21,847 bases of DNA, taken from CAXXFQ01 sp963674475 (GTDB lineage: Bacteria; Planctomycetota; Planctomycetia; Pirellulales; Thermoguttaceae). Shown here piece by piece: positions 12,134 to 20,594 of the stretch (the stretch's first letter is position 1; each line of letters begins with the position of its first letter). Below the pieces are notes generated by a model. The model did no database searches and was not told the DNA's origin. It saw only the letters and a list, made by a program, of their open reading frames with translations. The position numbers and the translations under genes are program-made. The DNA is taken from assembly GCA_963674475.2 (NCBI GenBank), contig CAXXFQ010000032.1, forward strand, positions 1 through 21,847. The letters are read 5' to 3'.

Positions 12134-15100
12134 TTAATCCTCCACAGCCTCTCGTCCCAGTTGGGTCAATTCACGCAAATCATCATTTGAAAGCTCGGTG
12201 ATCCAGTTTTCACCGGCTCCCACGATCTGCTCAGCCAAATCCGTCTTGCTTTGGATCATTTCGTCGATCCGTTCCTCAAGCGTGCCGGTCACAATGAATT
12301 TGTGGACCAATACATTCTTCTTTTGGCCGATACGGAAAACACGGTCAGTGGCCTGGTTTTCTACGGCCGGGTTCCACCAACGGTCGAAGTGAACCACGTG
12401 ATTGGCCCGAGTCAGTGTCAACCCTGTGCCGCCGGCTTTCAGTGATAATATAAATACATGCGGTCCCTCGGGTTCATTTTGAAACCGCTCCACCATTTCA
12501 TCCCGCTTCCTCTTGGTCACTCCGCCATGCAGATACAGCACTTCCCGCCCGAACTGTTCCTGGAGATATTTGTGCAGCAGTTCGCCCATCTGAGCGAACT
12601 GCGTAAAGATCAGGGTCCGTTCCTTTTGCCCTTCGATTTCTTCCAGTATCTCTTCCAATCGTAATAGTTTGCCGGATCGGCCATCCAGACTCGATCCGTC
12701 GCCGATAAACTGGGCTGGGTGATTGCAGACCTGCTTGAGCTTGGAAAGCGCGGCCAAAACCATACCACGGCGCTGGATGCCTTCCGTGTTTTCCAGACTC
12801 TCGTGCATATCGTCCAGGACCGCCTGATACAGCGACGCCTGCTCCCGAGTCAGGCGGCAGAATTCTTTTTGCTCGATCTTGTCCGGTAAATCAGTAATGA
12901 TCGATCGATCGGTCTTCAGACGGCGAAGGATGAACGGTCCTGTCAATTTTTTCAGACGGTTTGCGGCGTCCTCGTTTCGCCAGATCTGAATAGGACGGAA
13001 AAAGGACTGTTTGAATACCGACTGGTTTCCCAACAGGCCGGGATTGAGAAAATCCATAATGGACCACAGGTCGCCCACGTTATTCTCCACCGGTGTGCCG
13101 GTCAGGGCTATACGATACCCGGCCTTGAGACGTTTGGCGGCTTTTGCCTGCCTGGTGCCGGAGTTCTTGATGTTTTGGGCTTCATCCAGTATGACCCCGG
13201 CCCAGTCGACATCTTCAAGGAAATCGATGTCCCGATGGAGAAGACCATAACTGGTCACCACCAGGGCGTGATCGGCAACTGTTTTAGTAAAACTATTATT
13301 TCGGTTCCGGTCAGGACCATGGTGGATAAGAGCTTTCAGATCCGGCGTGAACTTTTCGACTTCCTTTTTCCAGTTATTGACCACTGAGGTCGGACAAATC
13401 AAAATAACCGGTCGCTTTTCTCCGTTGGAGCGTCCACGCAGCAACAGGGCCAGGGTCTGAATTGTTTTGCCAAGGCCCATGTCATCGGCCAGGCAAGCGC
13501 CAAGCCCCCACTGGCAAAGGAAATTCAGCCAGCTCAGCCCGCGTTCTTGGTAGGGCCGCAAACTGCCAACAAAGTTATTCGGCTGGCTTATCAGATCCAA
13601 ACCGCGGCTGCCTGATAGTTTTTCAAGCACATCTTGGAGCCAACCATCGGTTTCTATGTTATCAACGCTTAATCCTCCCAAGCGTTGTTCAGCGCCAAGC
13701 GCCAGTCCCATGACATCCCGGGCCGACATTGAACCCTGAGCCTGTTTTTCCAAAAACCGTATAGCGGCCTGGATTTGATCCTGATCGATCTGCGTCCATT
13801 GCCCCCTTACTTTGACCAACGGACTCTTCAGCCTGGCCAGTTGACGCAACTCTTCTATATCCAAAGTGTCTTCACCTAGACACGCGGCCAGATCGAACTC
13901 AACCATTGAAGATAATGAAAAGACGTTCCCGCCCTGCATTTGGGGACTTGATACTTTCGCTTTCAGCCCCAAACGCCGAACAGGACCCCGGCCAACCCAC
14001 CAGGAGGGGAGCATGACTGAAAAACCGGCGTTACTCAAAGCCCCGGCTTGATCGATTAAGAATTGATAGGCGCCGGTCGCATCCAAAGAAAAGCCGTCCG
14101 GATGTTTTTGTTTCAGGCTGACTGCAATTTCAGGACAAAGCCCTAAAGCCTGCCCCAGGGCTGTCAACATGAATTCAGTGACATCGCCGCCAAACTTCTT
14201 GAGCTGCTTTGAGGCATTGCTCTTCGTTTTCCAGGCGTCGGACGCTGAAACCAACAGGCTCGGATCGGCTTTGGGTTGCAGAAGATAGTCTACCAGCCAA
14301 CCGTTTGGTCCATCAGTTTCGTGTTCCTCGCTTGGTTCTGATAACCTGAAACAGAATTTGAAAGGTGATCTTGCTGCCAGGTCCACCGGGCGCCGCCATT
14401 GATCGAGCTGTGCCGCGAATTCCCTGAGTTCTGATTCCTTTGACCAATGGACCACGCCGTCAGCTGAGACCAACGCCGCCAACCAAGCGTCATGCAGACT
14501 TGAATACTTGTTCCCAGCTTTGGTCTTTGTCTTAAGTGGCTTATTCGCCTGCCGGACAAGGCTGTCAAGGCCAAAGGCCAGTGCTTGGTTGACGACCAGT
14601 TCCGGAGGCGTGTCGGGCGGATTATCAAACGAATCTCCCATACAGCGGCATGCATCCGGCATGGTCTCGGCAAGAGTATGCAGGTCTTTTTCGTCCGCTT
14701 CGTCCAGCGCAGGTAAAAAGCGCCCCTCCCAAATACCGCCGCGATCAACAAGACCGGGCAGAAACGTTTCTTTGAGACCGGCTTTGAGAATGGTTTTCAA
14801 GAGGTGGTTGGACCACTGAAAGGAACGGCCCAAAATGACCCCCGAACCGGTTAGATCGCCGGACTCAGCCAAAGCGGTTAATACCAGGAACTCTTCCAGT
14901 GACAGTTTCCGGGCCGTCGTCCAATAGGGCATGAGAACGATTTTTCTTCTTTGATCAGGCGAGGAGGCGATAACCGGTGAAGATGGTATCGGCTCTTTAC
15001 CCCGCGACGGCAGCCATACCACTTTCAGGCTCGTATTACTCTTGAGAACCTTGATCTGGGGCACGATCCTTTTAAAAGCTTCCTTGAGGCCGGAAATTCC

Positions 15101-15205
15101 AGGATCAAAGGGATAAGCTTGCTTTTCCGCTTTCGTTTTGACATTCGCCTGCTCGCCCCACAGGTAAGGGACACCGCCATCAAAGGATATATGAAGACCG
15201 ATCAT
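12134..15205 (-). CDS. SNF2/Swi2-family DNA translocase
   Basis: A 1023-aa protein. The first 550 residues are a poorly conserved SNF2-associated region. The ATPase core contains SLRPYQERGLSWLNFL (Q-like motif), Walker A DDMGLGKT (about 573-580), ICPTSVVNNW (Ia), DEAQ box ILDEAQNIKN (about 672), LTGTPVEN (III), SLKAGGTGLTL (V) and QATDRVFRIGQ (VI, about 949), complete and in order. It is therefore probably an active dsDNA translocase rather than a true helicase. ATG 15205 has only a moderate SD (GGTGGGATAG). Bacterial members act with RNA polymerase, in repair, or in defence systems; the SWIM partner does not discriminate. No nuclease, kinase or methylase neighbour supports a defence label here. 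Confidence 0.9.
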   Translation of the reverse strand: MIGLHISFDGGVPYLWGEQANVKTKAEKQAYPFDPGISGLKEAFKRIVPQIKVLKSNTSLKVVWLPSRGKEPIPSSPVIASSPDQRRKIVLMPYWTTARKLSLEEFLVLTALAESGDLTGSGVILGRSFQWSNHLLKTILKAGLKETFLPGLVDRGGIWEGRFLPALDEADEKDLHTLAETMPDACRCMGDSFDNPPDTPPELVVNQALAFGLDSLVRQANKPLKTKTKAGNKYSSLHDAWLAALVSADGVVHWSKESELREFAAQLDQWRRPVDLAARSPFKFCFRLSEPSEEHETDGPNGWLVDYLLQPKADPSLLVSASDAWKTKSNASKQLKKFGGDVTEFMLTALGQALGLCPEIAVSLKQKHPDGFSLDATGAYQFLIDQAGALSNAGFSVMLPSWWVGRGPVRRLGLKAKVSSPQMQGGNVFSLSSMVEFDLAACLGEDTLDIEELRQLARLKSPLVKVRGQWTQIDQDQIQAAIRFLEKQAQGSMSARDVMGLALGAEQRLGGLSVDNIETDGWLQDVLEKLSGSRGLDLISQPNNFVGSLRPYQERGLSWLNFLCQWGLGACLADDMGLGKTIQTLALLLRGRSNGEKRPVILICPTSVVNNWKKEVEKFTPDLKALIHHGPDRNRNNSFTKTVADHALVVTSYGLLHRDIDFLEDVDWAGVILDEAQNIKNSGTRQAKAAKRLKAGYRIALTGTPVENNVGDLWSIMDFLNPGLLGNQSVFKQSFFRPIQIWRNEDAANRLKKLTGPFILRRLKTDRSIITDLPDKIEQKEFCRLTREQASLYQAVLDDMHESLENTEGIQRRGMVLAALSKLKQVCNHPAQFIGDGSSLDGRSGKLLRLEEILEEIEGQKERTLIFTQFAQMGELLHKYLQEQFGREVLYLHGGVTKRKRDEMVERFQNEPEGPHVFILSLKAGGTGLTLTRANHVVHFDRWWNPAVENQATDRVFRIGQKKNVLVHKFIVTGTLEERIDEMIQSKTDLAEQIVGAGENWITELSNDDLRELTQLGREAVED

Positions 15206-15402
15206 CTGAAATTCTATCCCACCTGTTCCATTTTTTCAGCGGCCTGTCGCAGTTAAGTATCGCTCGGTATTACCAAACCACAGCGGCCGAATATGCCTGC
15301 AAGATAATACGTGTATCTGTTAACGAAGGCAAAGTGAAAGTCACACAACAGTATGCGTGCCCCTACCAAAATTGATCCTGTGAACTTTTTAAGCCATCCA
15401 TA

Positions 15403-15520
15403 TCAGCCCAGTTGCCTTACCGCGAAGATTGCCCCATCTATCTCCTCGATCTTCTCCCTGTCATGGGTGTCCGAGTCTGCCGCAAACTCTCTGAACTATT
15501 TGCGGTAGTCCTCAATCGAT
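15403..15520 (-). pseudogene. Decayed duplicate of the 53-aa gene
   Basis: On the minus strand, right after the 168-aa gene, a frame reads SIEDYRK-stop-FREFAADSD, then KIEEIDGAIFAVRQLG and a stop. The intact gene at 16480-16641 reads ALEDYRRWFQEDAADSD, then KIDEIDGAILAIK. The aligned Trp codon TGG is TAG here, and no start codon is in frame. The duplicate continues into GATATGGATGGCTTAA, the counterpart of the junction GATATGAATGGCATAC that starts the 151-aa gene, where a stop now follows two codons. This is a degenerating segmental duplication of the operon's first gene and the start of its second. Confidence 0.7.
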
Positions 15521-16027
15521 TCATAATGACCTGAGCCTTCCGCGCAAATGTTCAAATGACCTCTTGAAAAGCCAAGACCTCAAACGGTGCAGGGTCTCCT
15601 CCTCCATGTAAGGCTCCAGGTTGATTTGTTGCTGCAGGAAATCAGGCAGAGGCTTGTTTAGTTTCAGCATCCACTTACGGCACAGATACAGCTGGATGTT
15701 GACCCAGTTGAGGCTGAGTGGGGCAACCAGGCTGGCGGTGGAGATATACCACATTGCTTCTGCTTCACTGGACAAAGACTCATCCTTGGCGAGGAGTAGG
15801 AGACGTTCCATGCTGATCTGGCTTCTGACATCCTCTGGTATCGGCATGGTCTGATAGCCTGGCATTACTATGATCGGGCCGGATAAGGCCCACATCATGC
15901 GGGCCATCCAGGTTTCTGTTTTCCGGCGCTTTGCTTTTGGTTTCTTTGGCAGTAGTTCTGGTTGGATACTGAGAGGGAAGTAATCTGTGAGGGTTTGTTG
16001 ATTGGAGTTAAGGGCGATATTAATCAC
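15521..16027 (-). CDS. Unrecognised 168-aa protein
   Basis: GTG 16027 overlaps the TGA of the 151-aa gene (GTGA), so translation is coupled. After a basic stretch (PKKPKAKRRKTE, about residues 27-38) come a Met/Trp-rich segment and several hydrophobic helices (MWYISTASLVAPLSLNWVNI, about 92-111), then a basic C-terminus. The hydrophobic segment is not long or clean enough for me to call a membrane protein. No family recognised. It follows the 53-aa and 151-aa genes as the third gene of the unit. Confidence 0.6.
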   Translation of the reverse strand: MINIALNSNQQTLTDYFPLSIQPELLPKKPKAKRRKTETWMARMMWALSGPIIVMPGYQTMPIPEDVRSQISMERLLLLAKDESLSSEAEAMWYISTASLVAPLSLNWVNIQLYLCRKWMLKLNKPLPDFLQQQINLEPYMEEETLHRLRSWLFKRSFEHLRGRLRSL

Positions 16028-16479
16028 CTCTTACCAGTTATAATCGCCGTCGCCATTTGCATCGCCTGGGCTTGCTTTCCTTGGTTCAAGAGGGTTTTGA
16101 GGCACTCCAACTGAAGCTCGAACCGCTCCATCTCAAGGTCTTTGAGCTGTTTTATCCTTTGCTGCGGGATAACCAGGCCATTGATGGTGTATTGAAAATG
16201 AGGGTTTGCTTCAAGGTCGATATCTATGAGAACTTGGTGGCGGGACCGGACTTCTTCTTTGACTGCCTTGACTTTCATACTGTATTCCGCCGGAGTCAGG
16301 CCTTTGCGGGATACTCTCGGCATCGGACACTCCACATAGCGGACATTCACGTTCAAGACATCGCCGTAGTATGAGTTGATCCACGCTCCAACTCTCGTGA
16401 CCCGGCCTCTCAGGCTGCTTGTTGACCTCCTATAGCCTTGGTTGTCGCTCACGACTCCGTATAATGGTTGGTATGCCAT
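16024..16479 (-). CDS. Unrecognised 151-aa protein
   Basis: ATG 16479 comes directly after the TGA of the 53-aa gene. The protein begins MAYQPLYGVVSDNQGYRRST and has strand-like segments (GDVLNVNVRYVECPMP, VLIDIDLEANPHFQYTING). A long amphipathic helical C-terminus (QRIKQLKDLEMERFELQLEC) is probably a coiled coil. Soluble. No family recognised. The start of this gene is duplicated in degraded form near 15,395-15,405. Confidence 0.6.
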   Translation of the reverse strand: MAYQPLYGVVSDNQGYRRSTSSLRGRVTRVGAWINSYYGDVLNVNVRYVECPMPRVSRKGLTPAEYSMKVKAVKEEVRSRHQVLIDIDLEANPHFQYTINGLVIPQQRIKQLKDLEMERFELQLECLKTLLNQGKQAQAMQMATAIITGKR

Positions 16480-16641
16480 TCATATCAAGCCCCCGTGTTT
16501 TATTGCGAGAATTGCACCGTCTATCTCATCTATCTTCAACTGATCCAGGTTGTCTGAATCTGCTGCATCCTCCTGGAACCATCGCCGGTAGTCTTCCAGC
16601 GCTTCAAGGATAATTCCTACATACTGTCTAATCTCAATCAT
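16480..16641 (-). CDS. Small unrecognised acidic protein (53 aa)
   Basis: ATG 16641 has a strong SD (CGGAGGT, about nine bases away) and gives MIEIRQYVGIILEALEDYRR, then WFQEDAADSD and KIDEIDGAILAIK, ending at TGA 16480. It is acidic and mostly helical. A decayed paralogue lies at the other end of the same operon, which supports this being a real gene since the similarity is at the protein level. First gene of the 53-151-168 unit, preceded by a leader hairpin. Confidence 0.72.
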   Translation of the reverse strand: MIEIRQYVGIILEALEDYRRWFQEDAADSDNLDQLKIDEIDGAILAIKHGGLI

Positions 16642-16654
16642 TTCTATCTACCTC

Positions 16655-16692
16655 CGAGGGTCTTTTCGCCCTCGAAGGGATGGGCGGAAAAG
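16655..16692 (-). promoter_or_regulatory. Leader hairpins before the 53-aa gene
   Basis: On the minus strand CTTTTC-C-GCCC (16692-16682) pairs with GGGCGAAAAG (16671-16662), one bulge. A competing stem CGAGGG/CCCTCG (16669-16674 with 16655-16660) ends exactly at the SD GGAGGT. The two folds share bases and are mutually exclusive, as in a switch. Confidence 0.5.
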
Positions 16693-16698
16693 AATTGT

Positions 16699-16727
16699 TT
16701 GAATTTATTCGTAATTTTTGATATATA
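16699..16727 (+). promoter_or_regulatory. Candidate sigma70-type promoter for the 63-aa gene and MucR-like gene
   Basis: TTGAAT (16699-16704), 17-base spacer, TATATA (16722-16727). AT-rich surroundings; about 55 bases before the 63-aa gene start. It is divergent from the 53-aa operon. Confidence 0.5.
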
Positions 16728-16782
16728 AAGCAACTTGTGGGTATTGATGCTCGAACAAATTGGAAACTGAAAAGAGAGGATC

Positions 16783-16974
16783 ATGACAAACTCAAAGGAA
16801 CTTGGATTTGTAGATGCCTTTGGTGAATTATGTGGTGATTTTACGAGTGTTGCTAAGACTATTCGTTTTTTGGAAGATTATATGGATTCGCCAGCGAATC
16901 CTCTACCACCAGATAAGACCGAAGAAGAACTCAATAGAGCTAAGGCATTTCAGCGATATTATTGTCTCACTTGA
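16783..16974 (+). CDS. Small unrecognised acidic protein (63 aa)
   Basis: ATG 16783 follows AGAGAGGATC. The protein begins MTNSKELGFVDAFGELCGDF, has an acidic helical centre (SVAKTIRFLEDYMDSPANPL) and ends KAFQRYYCLT. Composition is convincing for a real protein. Located upstream of and co-directional with the interrupted MucR-like gene, 61 bases apart. No family recognised. Confidence 0.55.
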   Translation: MTNSKELGFVDAFGELCGDFTSVAKTIRFLEDYMDSPANPLPPDKTEEELNRAKAFQRYYCLT

Positions 16975-17035
16975 TGCAGAATATTCAAGAAATATCTAAT
17001 AAACTGCCACAAGACTAAATTGGATGTGATAGGTT

Positions 17036-17434
17036 ATGGGAAAAGAGAAAGATTATTCGATACCAGATGCTGCACAATCACTTGGTGTCGCAGTTCTTGA
17101 GCTGCTCTATGACATTAAACTCCTTGGTTTAGAATTTAAATCCAGCAAACTATCCCAATCATCTTTTGAGAAACTAATAATCTTATGTGAGGTTCGTAAG
17201 CAACGGATTGTTCGTTTCTCTGATGCCGCAAAAATATTAAATATATCCAATTTTGAAGCAGCTTCTCTTATTAAAGTGATGGAACCTGACAATCATAGCG
17301 GGCGGGTTTCCTTAGAGTCTCTATATGAAATCATCAATCTTTTGAGGCTTCGGAGAAACCCGCTTGAATCTATCCTTACTGGCAATCCGCAGGAAGTTAT
17401 CTGCCTTGAATGTGAGATGATTCAGACTAATTGA
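17036..17434 (+). pseudogene. MucR-type regulator, 5' part, truncated by the transposon
   Basis: Residues 1-126 are native. They hold two helix-turn-helix-like modules (SIPDAAQSLGVAVLELLYDI and RFSDAAKILNISNFEAASLI) and end ...VICLEC at 17413. The last six residues (EMIQTN) and the stop are encoded by the transposon's left terminal repeat. CLEC is the first half of a C2H2 finger; the second half lies at 21667-21834 beyond the transposon. The joined protein would be 181 aa, in frame, with C-x2-C-x10-H-x3-H followed by the family's L-T-x-E-E-Y-R-x-K-Y-G signature. MucR/Ros proteins bind AT-rich DNA and regulate transcription. The truncated product lacks the finger and is probably inactive, though the HTH-like half may still bind DNA. 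Confidence 0.82.
17409..17412. repeat. Left target-site duplication AATG
   Basis: AATG precedes the transposon's TGAGATGA end and recurs right after the other end at 21662-21665. Counting the next T as target makes it a 5-bp AATGT duplication. Collapsing the two copies restores the MucR frame. Confidence 0.8.
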
Positions 17435-17438
17435 TGGA
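17413..17438 (+). repeat. Left terminal inverted repeat
   Basis: Begins TGAGATGATTCAGACT and continues through TTGATGGA. It matches the reverse complement of the right end at 21 of 26 positions without gaps; the first eight bases are identical. Confidence 0.82.
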
Positions 17439-17460
17439 AAAATAGTTTAAAATATGCAAG

Positions 17461-17470
17461 ATATTTGATG
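17461..17470 (+). repeat. Left subterminal transposase-site repeat
   Basis: ATATTTGATG, 34 bases inside the TTGATG of the left terminal repeat; shares TATTTGATG with both right-end copies. Confidence 0.6.
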
Positions 17471-17552
17471 TTTGGGAGGGGAGCCCCCTCACTTATCTTG
17501 CCAATAATCCCGAAGGGACTCCTGCTCCACACCTATAATAAGGGCAGGACTG

Positions 17553-18110
17553 ATGTTACCAGAGCTTCTTCAAAAGACAAGTCTTTTTCATCTTCTCCAC
17601 CGTATTGATGTGGACCTCGCCAAGAAAGAGCGGGAGAGTGGTTGCCCCTATTGCGGTGGTCCCTTGCATCAAGCCAATTACTCTCGTAAGCCACGGGGGG
17701 CTACCGAGGATATTCCTGATGATCACCTTGTCCGGTTAAGCCTCTGCTGTGGACGAGAAAATTGCCGGCGCCGAATCTTGCCGCCATCCACCCTTTTCAT
17801 GGGACGACGGGTTTACTTTGGCGTGGCCATTTTTATCATCATGACCCTCCGTCAGAACAGGCCCGATGGGGCGAGCGCTAATAAACTGAGACGGATGTTT
17901 GGGGTATCGCGCCAGACACTCGTTCGGTGGATAGCTTACTTCCGCGATGAGTTTCCTTATAGTACTCAGTGGAAACGGTTTCGCGGCAGAGTGAGTTCAT
18001 GGGTAAAGAACAGTGATCTACCCGCGAGTCTGGTGGAGTTCTTTATCCACCAGTGGGAGTCACCGGAAAAGGGGATGGTTGAATGTCTCCGTGCCCTGGC
18101 CACCGCTTGA
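17553..18110 (+). CDS. Zinc-ribbon and helix-turn-helix protein of the transposon
   Basis: A 185-aa protein. Cys31 and Cys34 (CPYCGG) with Cys65/66 and Cys71 (CCGRENCRRR) make a zinc ribbon of the kind found at the N-terminus of some transposases. Then follow a hydrophobic segment (YFGVAIFIIMTLR) and a clear HTH (ASANKLRRMFGVSRQTLVRW, about residues 110-130). No catalytic triad, so it is a DNA-binding accessory factor or regulator, not a nuclease as far as I can see. ATG 17553 is close to AGGA. A TATAAT at 17534-17539 could be its -10, without a good -35. TCCTGC/GCAGGA arms flank it and include the SD. It might choose targets, as TnsD/TniQ-type zinc proteins do, but I see no direct similarity to them. 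Confidence 0.7.
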   Translation: MLPELLQKTSLFHLLHRIDVDLAKKERESGCPYCGGPLHQANYSRKPRGATEDIPDDHLVRLSLCCGRENCRRRILPPSTLFMGRRVYFGVAIFIIMTLRQNRPDGASANKLRRMFGVSRQTLVRWIAYFRDEFPYSTQWKRFRGRVSSWVKNSDLPASLVEFFIHQWESPEKGMVECLRALATA

Positions 18111-18269
18111 AGAGATATCTGGAATTGGCTCGCATTATGATGGTGATTATACTTCACGCAAAAGATGGGTAGTTCCCCCGGTTTGCCGGAAAAGATATGT
18201 TGCGACTCTACAAGGAAACCATCCGTTTCCATGCTGAAAATTCAGGATATGAAGAAAGGAGTCGTAACA

Positions 18270-19754
18270 TTGAGCCGGAAAACGAGCGGCCGGTTAACAA
18301 CCTGGCCCCAGTTACGTTTTTCTATTGTGGGCGAGCTGTTGGCCAGACCACCGGAAAAAGGGAAGCTGCGCCAAGAACTCGAAAGGCTTGCCAGTCGTTG
18401 CTATACTCATCCCACAAAAGGAACCCTCGTTAAATTCGGGGTTTCGACTATTGAACGTTGGTATTACCATGCCTTAAGGTCCTCCGATCCCATTGAGGCT
18501 TTGGGCCGGAAAATTCGATCGGACACGGGCCGGACAAAAGCCATGAGTCCGCAACTATTGGACATCCTTCGTCAGCAGTATGAAGATTACCCCAATTGGA
18601 GCTATCAACTTCATACCGATAATCTGGTGGCACTCCTCGAGGAGCGGCCGGAACTGGGGGAGGTTCCGTCCTACTCCACTGTATTGAGGCGTATGAAAGC
18701 GAGGGGGTGGTATAAAAGACGGTCGCCCCAGTCCGGGAGCCCGGGCAAAAAGCGGGCCGCGGAGCGTTTGGAAAAATGGGAGGTCCGTAGCTACGAATCA
18801 TCTTATGTGAATGCGTTATGGCATCTGGACTTCCATGAAAGCCGGCGGGTGGTGGATGTCAATGGCCAGTGGCACACACCAAAGGCATTATGCGTTCTCG
18901 ATGATTGTTCGCGGTCATGCGCTCATATGCAGTGGTATCTTCGTGAATCAGCCGAGTCTCTGAATCACGGTTTGGAGCAGGCCTTTCATAAACGAGGGCT
19001 TCCCCGAGGTTTAATGTCGGATAATGGTTCTTCGATGTTAGCCCTTGAAACCCAAAACGGACTTTTGCGTTTGGGAATTAAACATGAAAGAACACTGGCT
19101 TACAGTCCTTACCAGAATGGGAAGCAAGAGGCGTTCTGGGCGCAGCTTGAAGGACGGCTTATGGCCATGATTTCCAGGATAAAACCTCTAACGCTGGCTT
19201 TTTTAAACAAGGTTACCCAGGCATGGGTGGAATTGGAATACAACCGCCGTCTTCATAATGAGATTGGTGTCTCACCCCTCGAAAGGTTACTAAAAGGACC
19301 CGATGTCTCTCGTCCATCCCCTGATAGCGAGGCCCTGAGGCTGGCATTCACTGTCGAGGAAAAAAGAGCCCAGCGCCAAAGCGACGGTACGATCCAGATC
19401 AAAGGGGTCCGTTTCGAGATTCCTTCACGGTTTCGTCACTTTCGGCGGCTCCATGTGCGTTACCAGACCTGGGACCTTTCCATGGCCTATTTGGTCGACG
19501 AAAAAACCGGGAGCCTGCTCGGTCGCATTTATCCCCAGGACAAAACCAAAAACGCCAGTGGTTGGAGACGGACAATAGAACCTTCATCAGACCGTATACC
19601 ATCTACGCCCCAAATGGATTCAAATCCCATTCCGCCATTACTGAGAAAAATTTTGGCCGATTATGCCGCCACTGGTTTACCCCCGGCATATCTCCCAAAG
19701 GAAGAGAGCGCCTTGCCAAATACGGATGCCATCAAGGAGGATCGTAATGAATGA
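18270..19754 (+). CDS. DD35E transposase (Mu/Tn7/IS21-like integrase fold)
   Basis: I choose TTG 18270, eight bases after AAAGGAG, giving 494 aa; upstream ATGs lack an SD. The N-terminal DNA-binding part starts SRKTSGRLTTWPQLRFSIVG. The rve core gives Asp187 (WHLDFHES), Asp251 (LMSDNGSS) and Glu287 (NGKQEAFW), with exactly 35 residues between the second Asp and Glu. The segment LEYNRRLHNEIGVSPLERLL is the family's usual post-catalytic helix, followed by a beta-rich C-terminal domain (KGVRFEIPSRFRHFRRLHVR) like the Mu-type C-terminal domain. It cuts and joins the transposon ends. Stop overlaps the ATPase start by eight bases. Confidence 0.92.
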   Translation: MSRKTSGRLTTWPQLRFSIVGELLARPPEKGKLRQELERLASRCYTHPTKGTLVKFGVSTIERWYYHALRSSDPIEALGRKIRSDTGRTKAMSPQLLDILRQQYEDYPNWSYQLHTDNLVALLEERPELGEVPSYSTVLRRMKARGWYKRRSPQSGSPGKKRAAERLEKWEVRSYESSYVNALWHLDFHESRRVVDVNGQWHTPKALCVLDDCSRSCAHMQWYLRESAESLNHGLEQAFHKRGLPRGLMSDNGSSMLALETQNGLLRLGIKHERTLAYSPYQNGKQEAFWAQLEGRLMAMISRIKPLTLAFLNKVTQAWVELEYNRRLHNEIGVSPLERLLKGPDVSRPSPDSEALRLAFTVEEKRAQRQSDGTIQIKGVRFEIPSRFRHFRRLHVRYQTWDLSMAYLVDEKTGSLLGRIYPQDKTKNASGWRRTIEPSSDRIPSTPQMDSNPIPPLLRKILADYAATGLPPAYLPKEESALPNTDAIKEDRNE

Positions 19755-20583
19755 TAAGCAATTGCTGGCCCTATATGGATTAAAATGGAACCCGTTCCTT
19801 CCCAAATTACCTGTCCAGGCGTTATGGTCTCCTCCAGGGATGGAATCCTTCATTTTCCGGCTGGAAAACCTCGTCCAAGACGGTGGTTTCGCCCTTATTT
19901 GCGGAGAACCAGGCCTGGGAAAATCAAAAAACCTGGAACTTCTGTCCCACCATCTGAGTAACTTGGGTGAGGTCACGGTGGGAGTGATGGAGCGGCCCCA
20001 GAGCAGCCTGAGTGATTTCTATCGCGAGATGGGCGCCATTTTCGAAGTGAATCTTTCTCCGGCTAACCGGTATGGCGGCTTCAAGGCACTCAGAGAGCGC
20101 TGGCAAAACCATTTCAAAAGTACTCTATTCAGACCCATATTGCTCATTGATGAAGCCCAGGAAATGGTCACCTCCTGTTTGAACGAGCTACGACTGCTCT
20201 CAAGCGCCCACTTTGACTCGCAATGCTTTTTTACCACGGTGATATGCGGTGACATGCGGTTACCGGAACGGTTTCGGACCACCTCCCTGGTATCTCTCGG
20301 CAGCAGAATCCGGGTTCGTATGGTCCTGGAACCATATGATCGGAACGTGCTGCTCAGTTATCTCGAACATGCACTGCACCAGGCCGGCGCTCCTCATCTT
20401 ATGAACCGATCTCTTATGGAAACCCTTGTTGACCATGCTGCGGGAAACCTGAGGCTCCTTAATACCATGGCCGCCGACCTTCTGGCGGCCGGAGCTCAAA
20501 AACAGCTGCCACAGCTCGACGAAAAACTTTTTTTACAGGTGTTTTCACGCCATCCTCGTTCCCGGAAAAAACGGGCTGACTAA
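19747..20583 (+). CDS. AAA+ ATPase partner of the transposase (ExeA/TniB-like)
   Basis: A 278-aa protein from ATG 19747 (SD AAGGAGGATC). The opening LLALYGLKWNPFLPKLPVQ is typical of the ExeA/TniB group. Walker A GEPGLGKS is at 53-60, Walker B ILLIDEAQEM at about 131-140, sensor-1-like FFTTVICGD follows, and the R-finger/sensor-2 region is SLGSRIRVRMVLEPYDRNVL and AAGNLRLLNTMA. In Mu (MuB), Tn7 (TnsC) and IS21 (IstB) such ATPases select target DNA and activate the transposase. Coupled to transposase translation. Confidence 0.9.
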   Translation: MNDKQLLALYGLKWNPFLPKLPVQALWSPPGMESFIFRLENLVQDGGFALICGEPGLGKSKNLELLSHHLSNLGEVTVGVMERPQSSLSDFYREMGAIFEVNLSPANRYGGFKALRERWQNHFKSTLFRPILLIDEAQEMVTSCLNELRLLSSAHFDSQCFFTTVICGDMRLPERFRTTSLVSLGSRIRVRMVLEPYDRNVLLSYLEHALHQAGAPHLMNRSLMETLVDHAAGNLRLLNTMAADLLAAGAQKQLPQLDEKLFLQVFSRHPRSRKKRAD

Positions 20584-20594
20584 CTTTTTAAAAA

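Noticed and set aside
11264..15205. SNF2-SWIM pair as a phage-defence system
   Set aside because: No nuclease, methylase, kinase or other defence partner is adjacent; SNF2-SWIM pairs are common outside defence loci.
15496..15498. In-frame TAG in the duplicated 53-aa gene read as pyrrolysine
   Set aside because: The aligned residue in the intact copy is Trp (TGG), the copy has no start codon, and no pyrrolysine genes are visible; simple decay is the better explanation.
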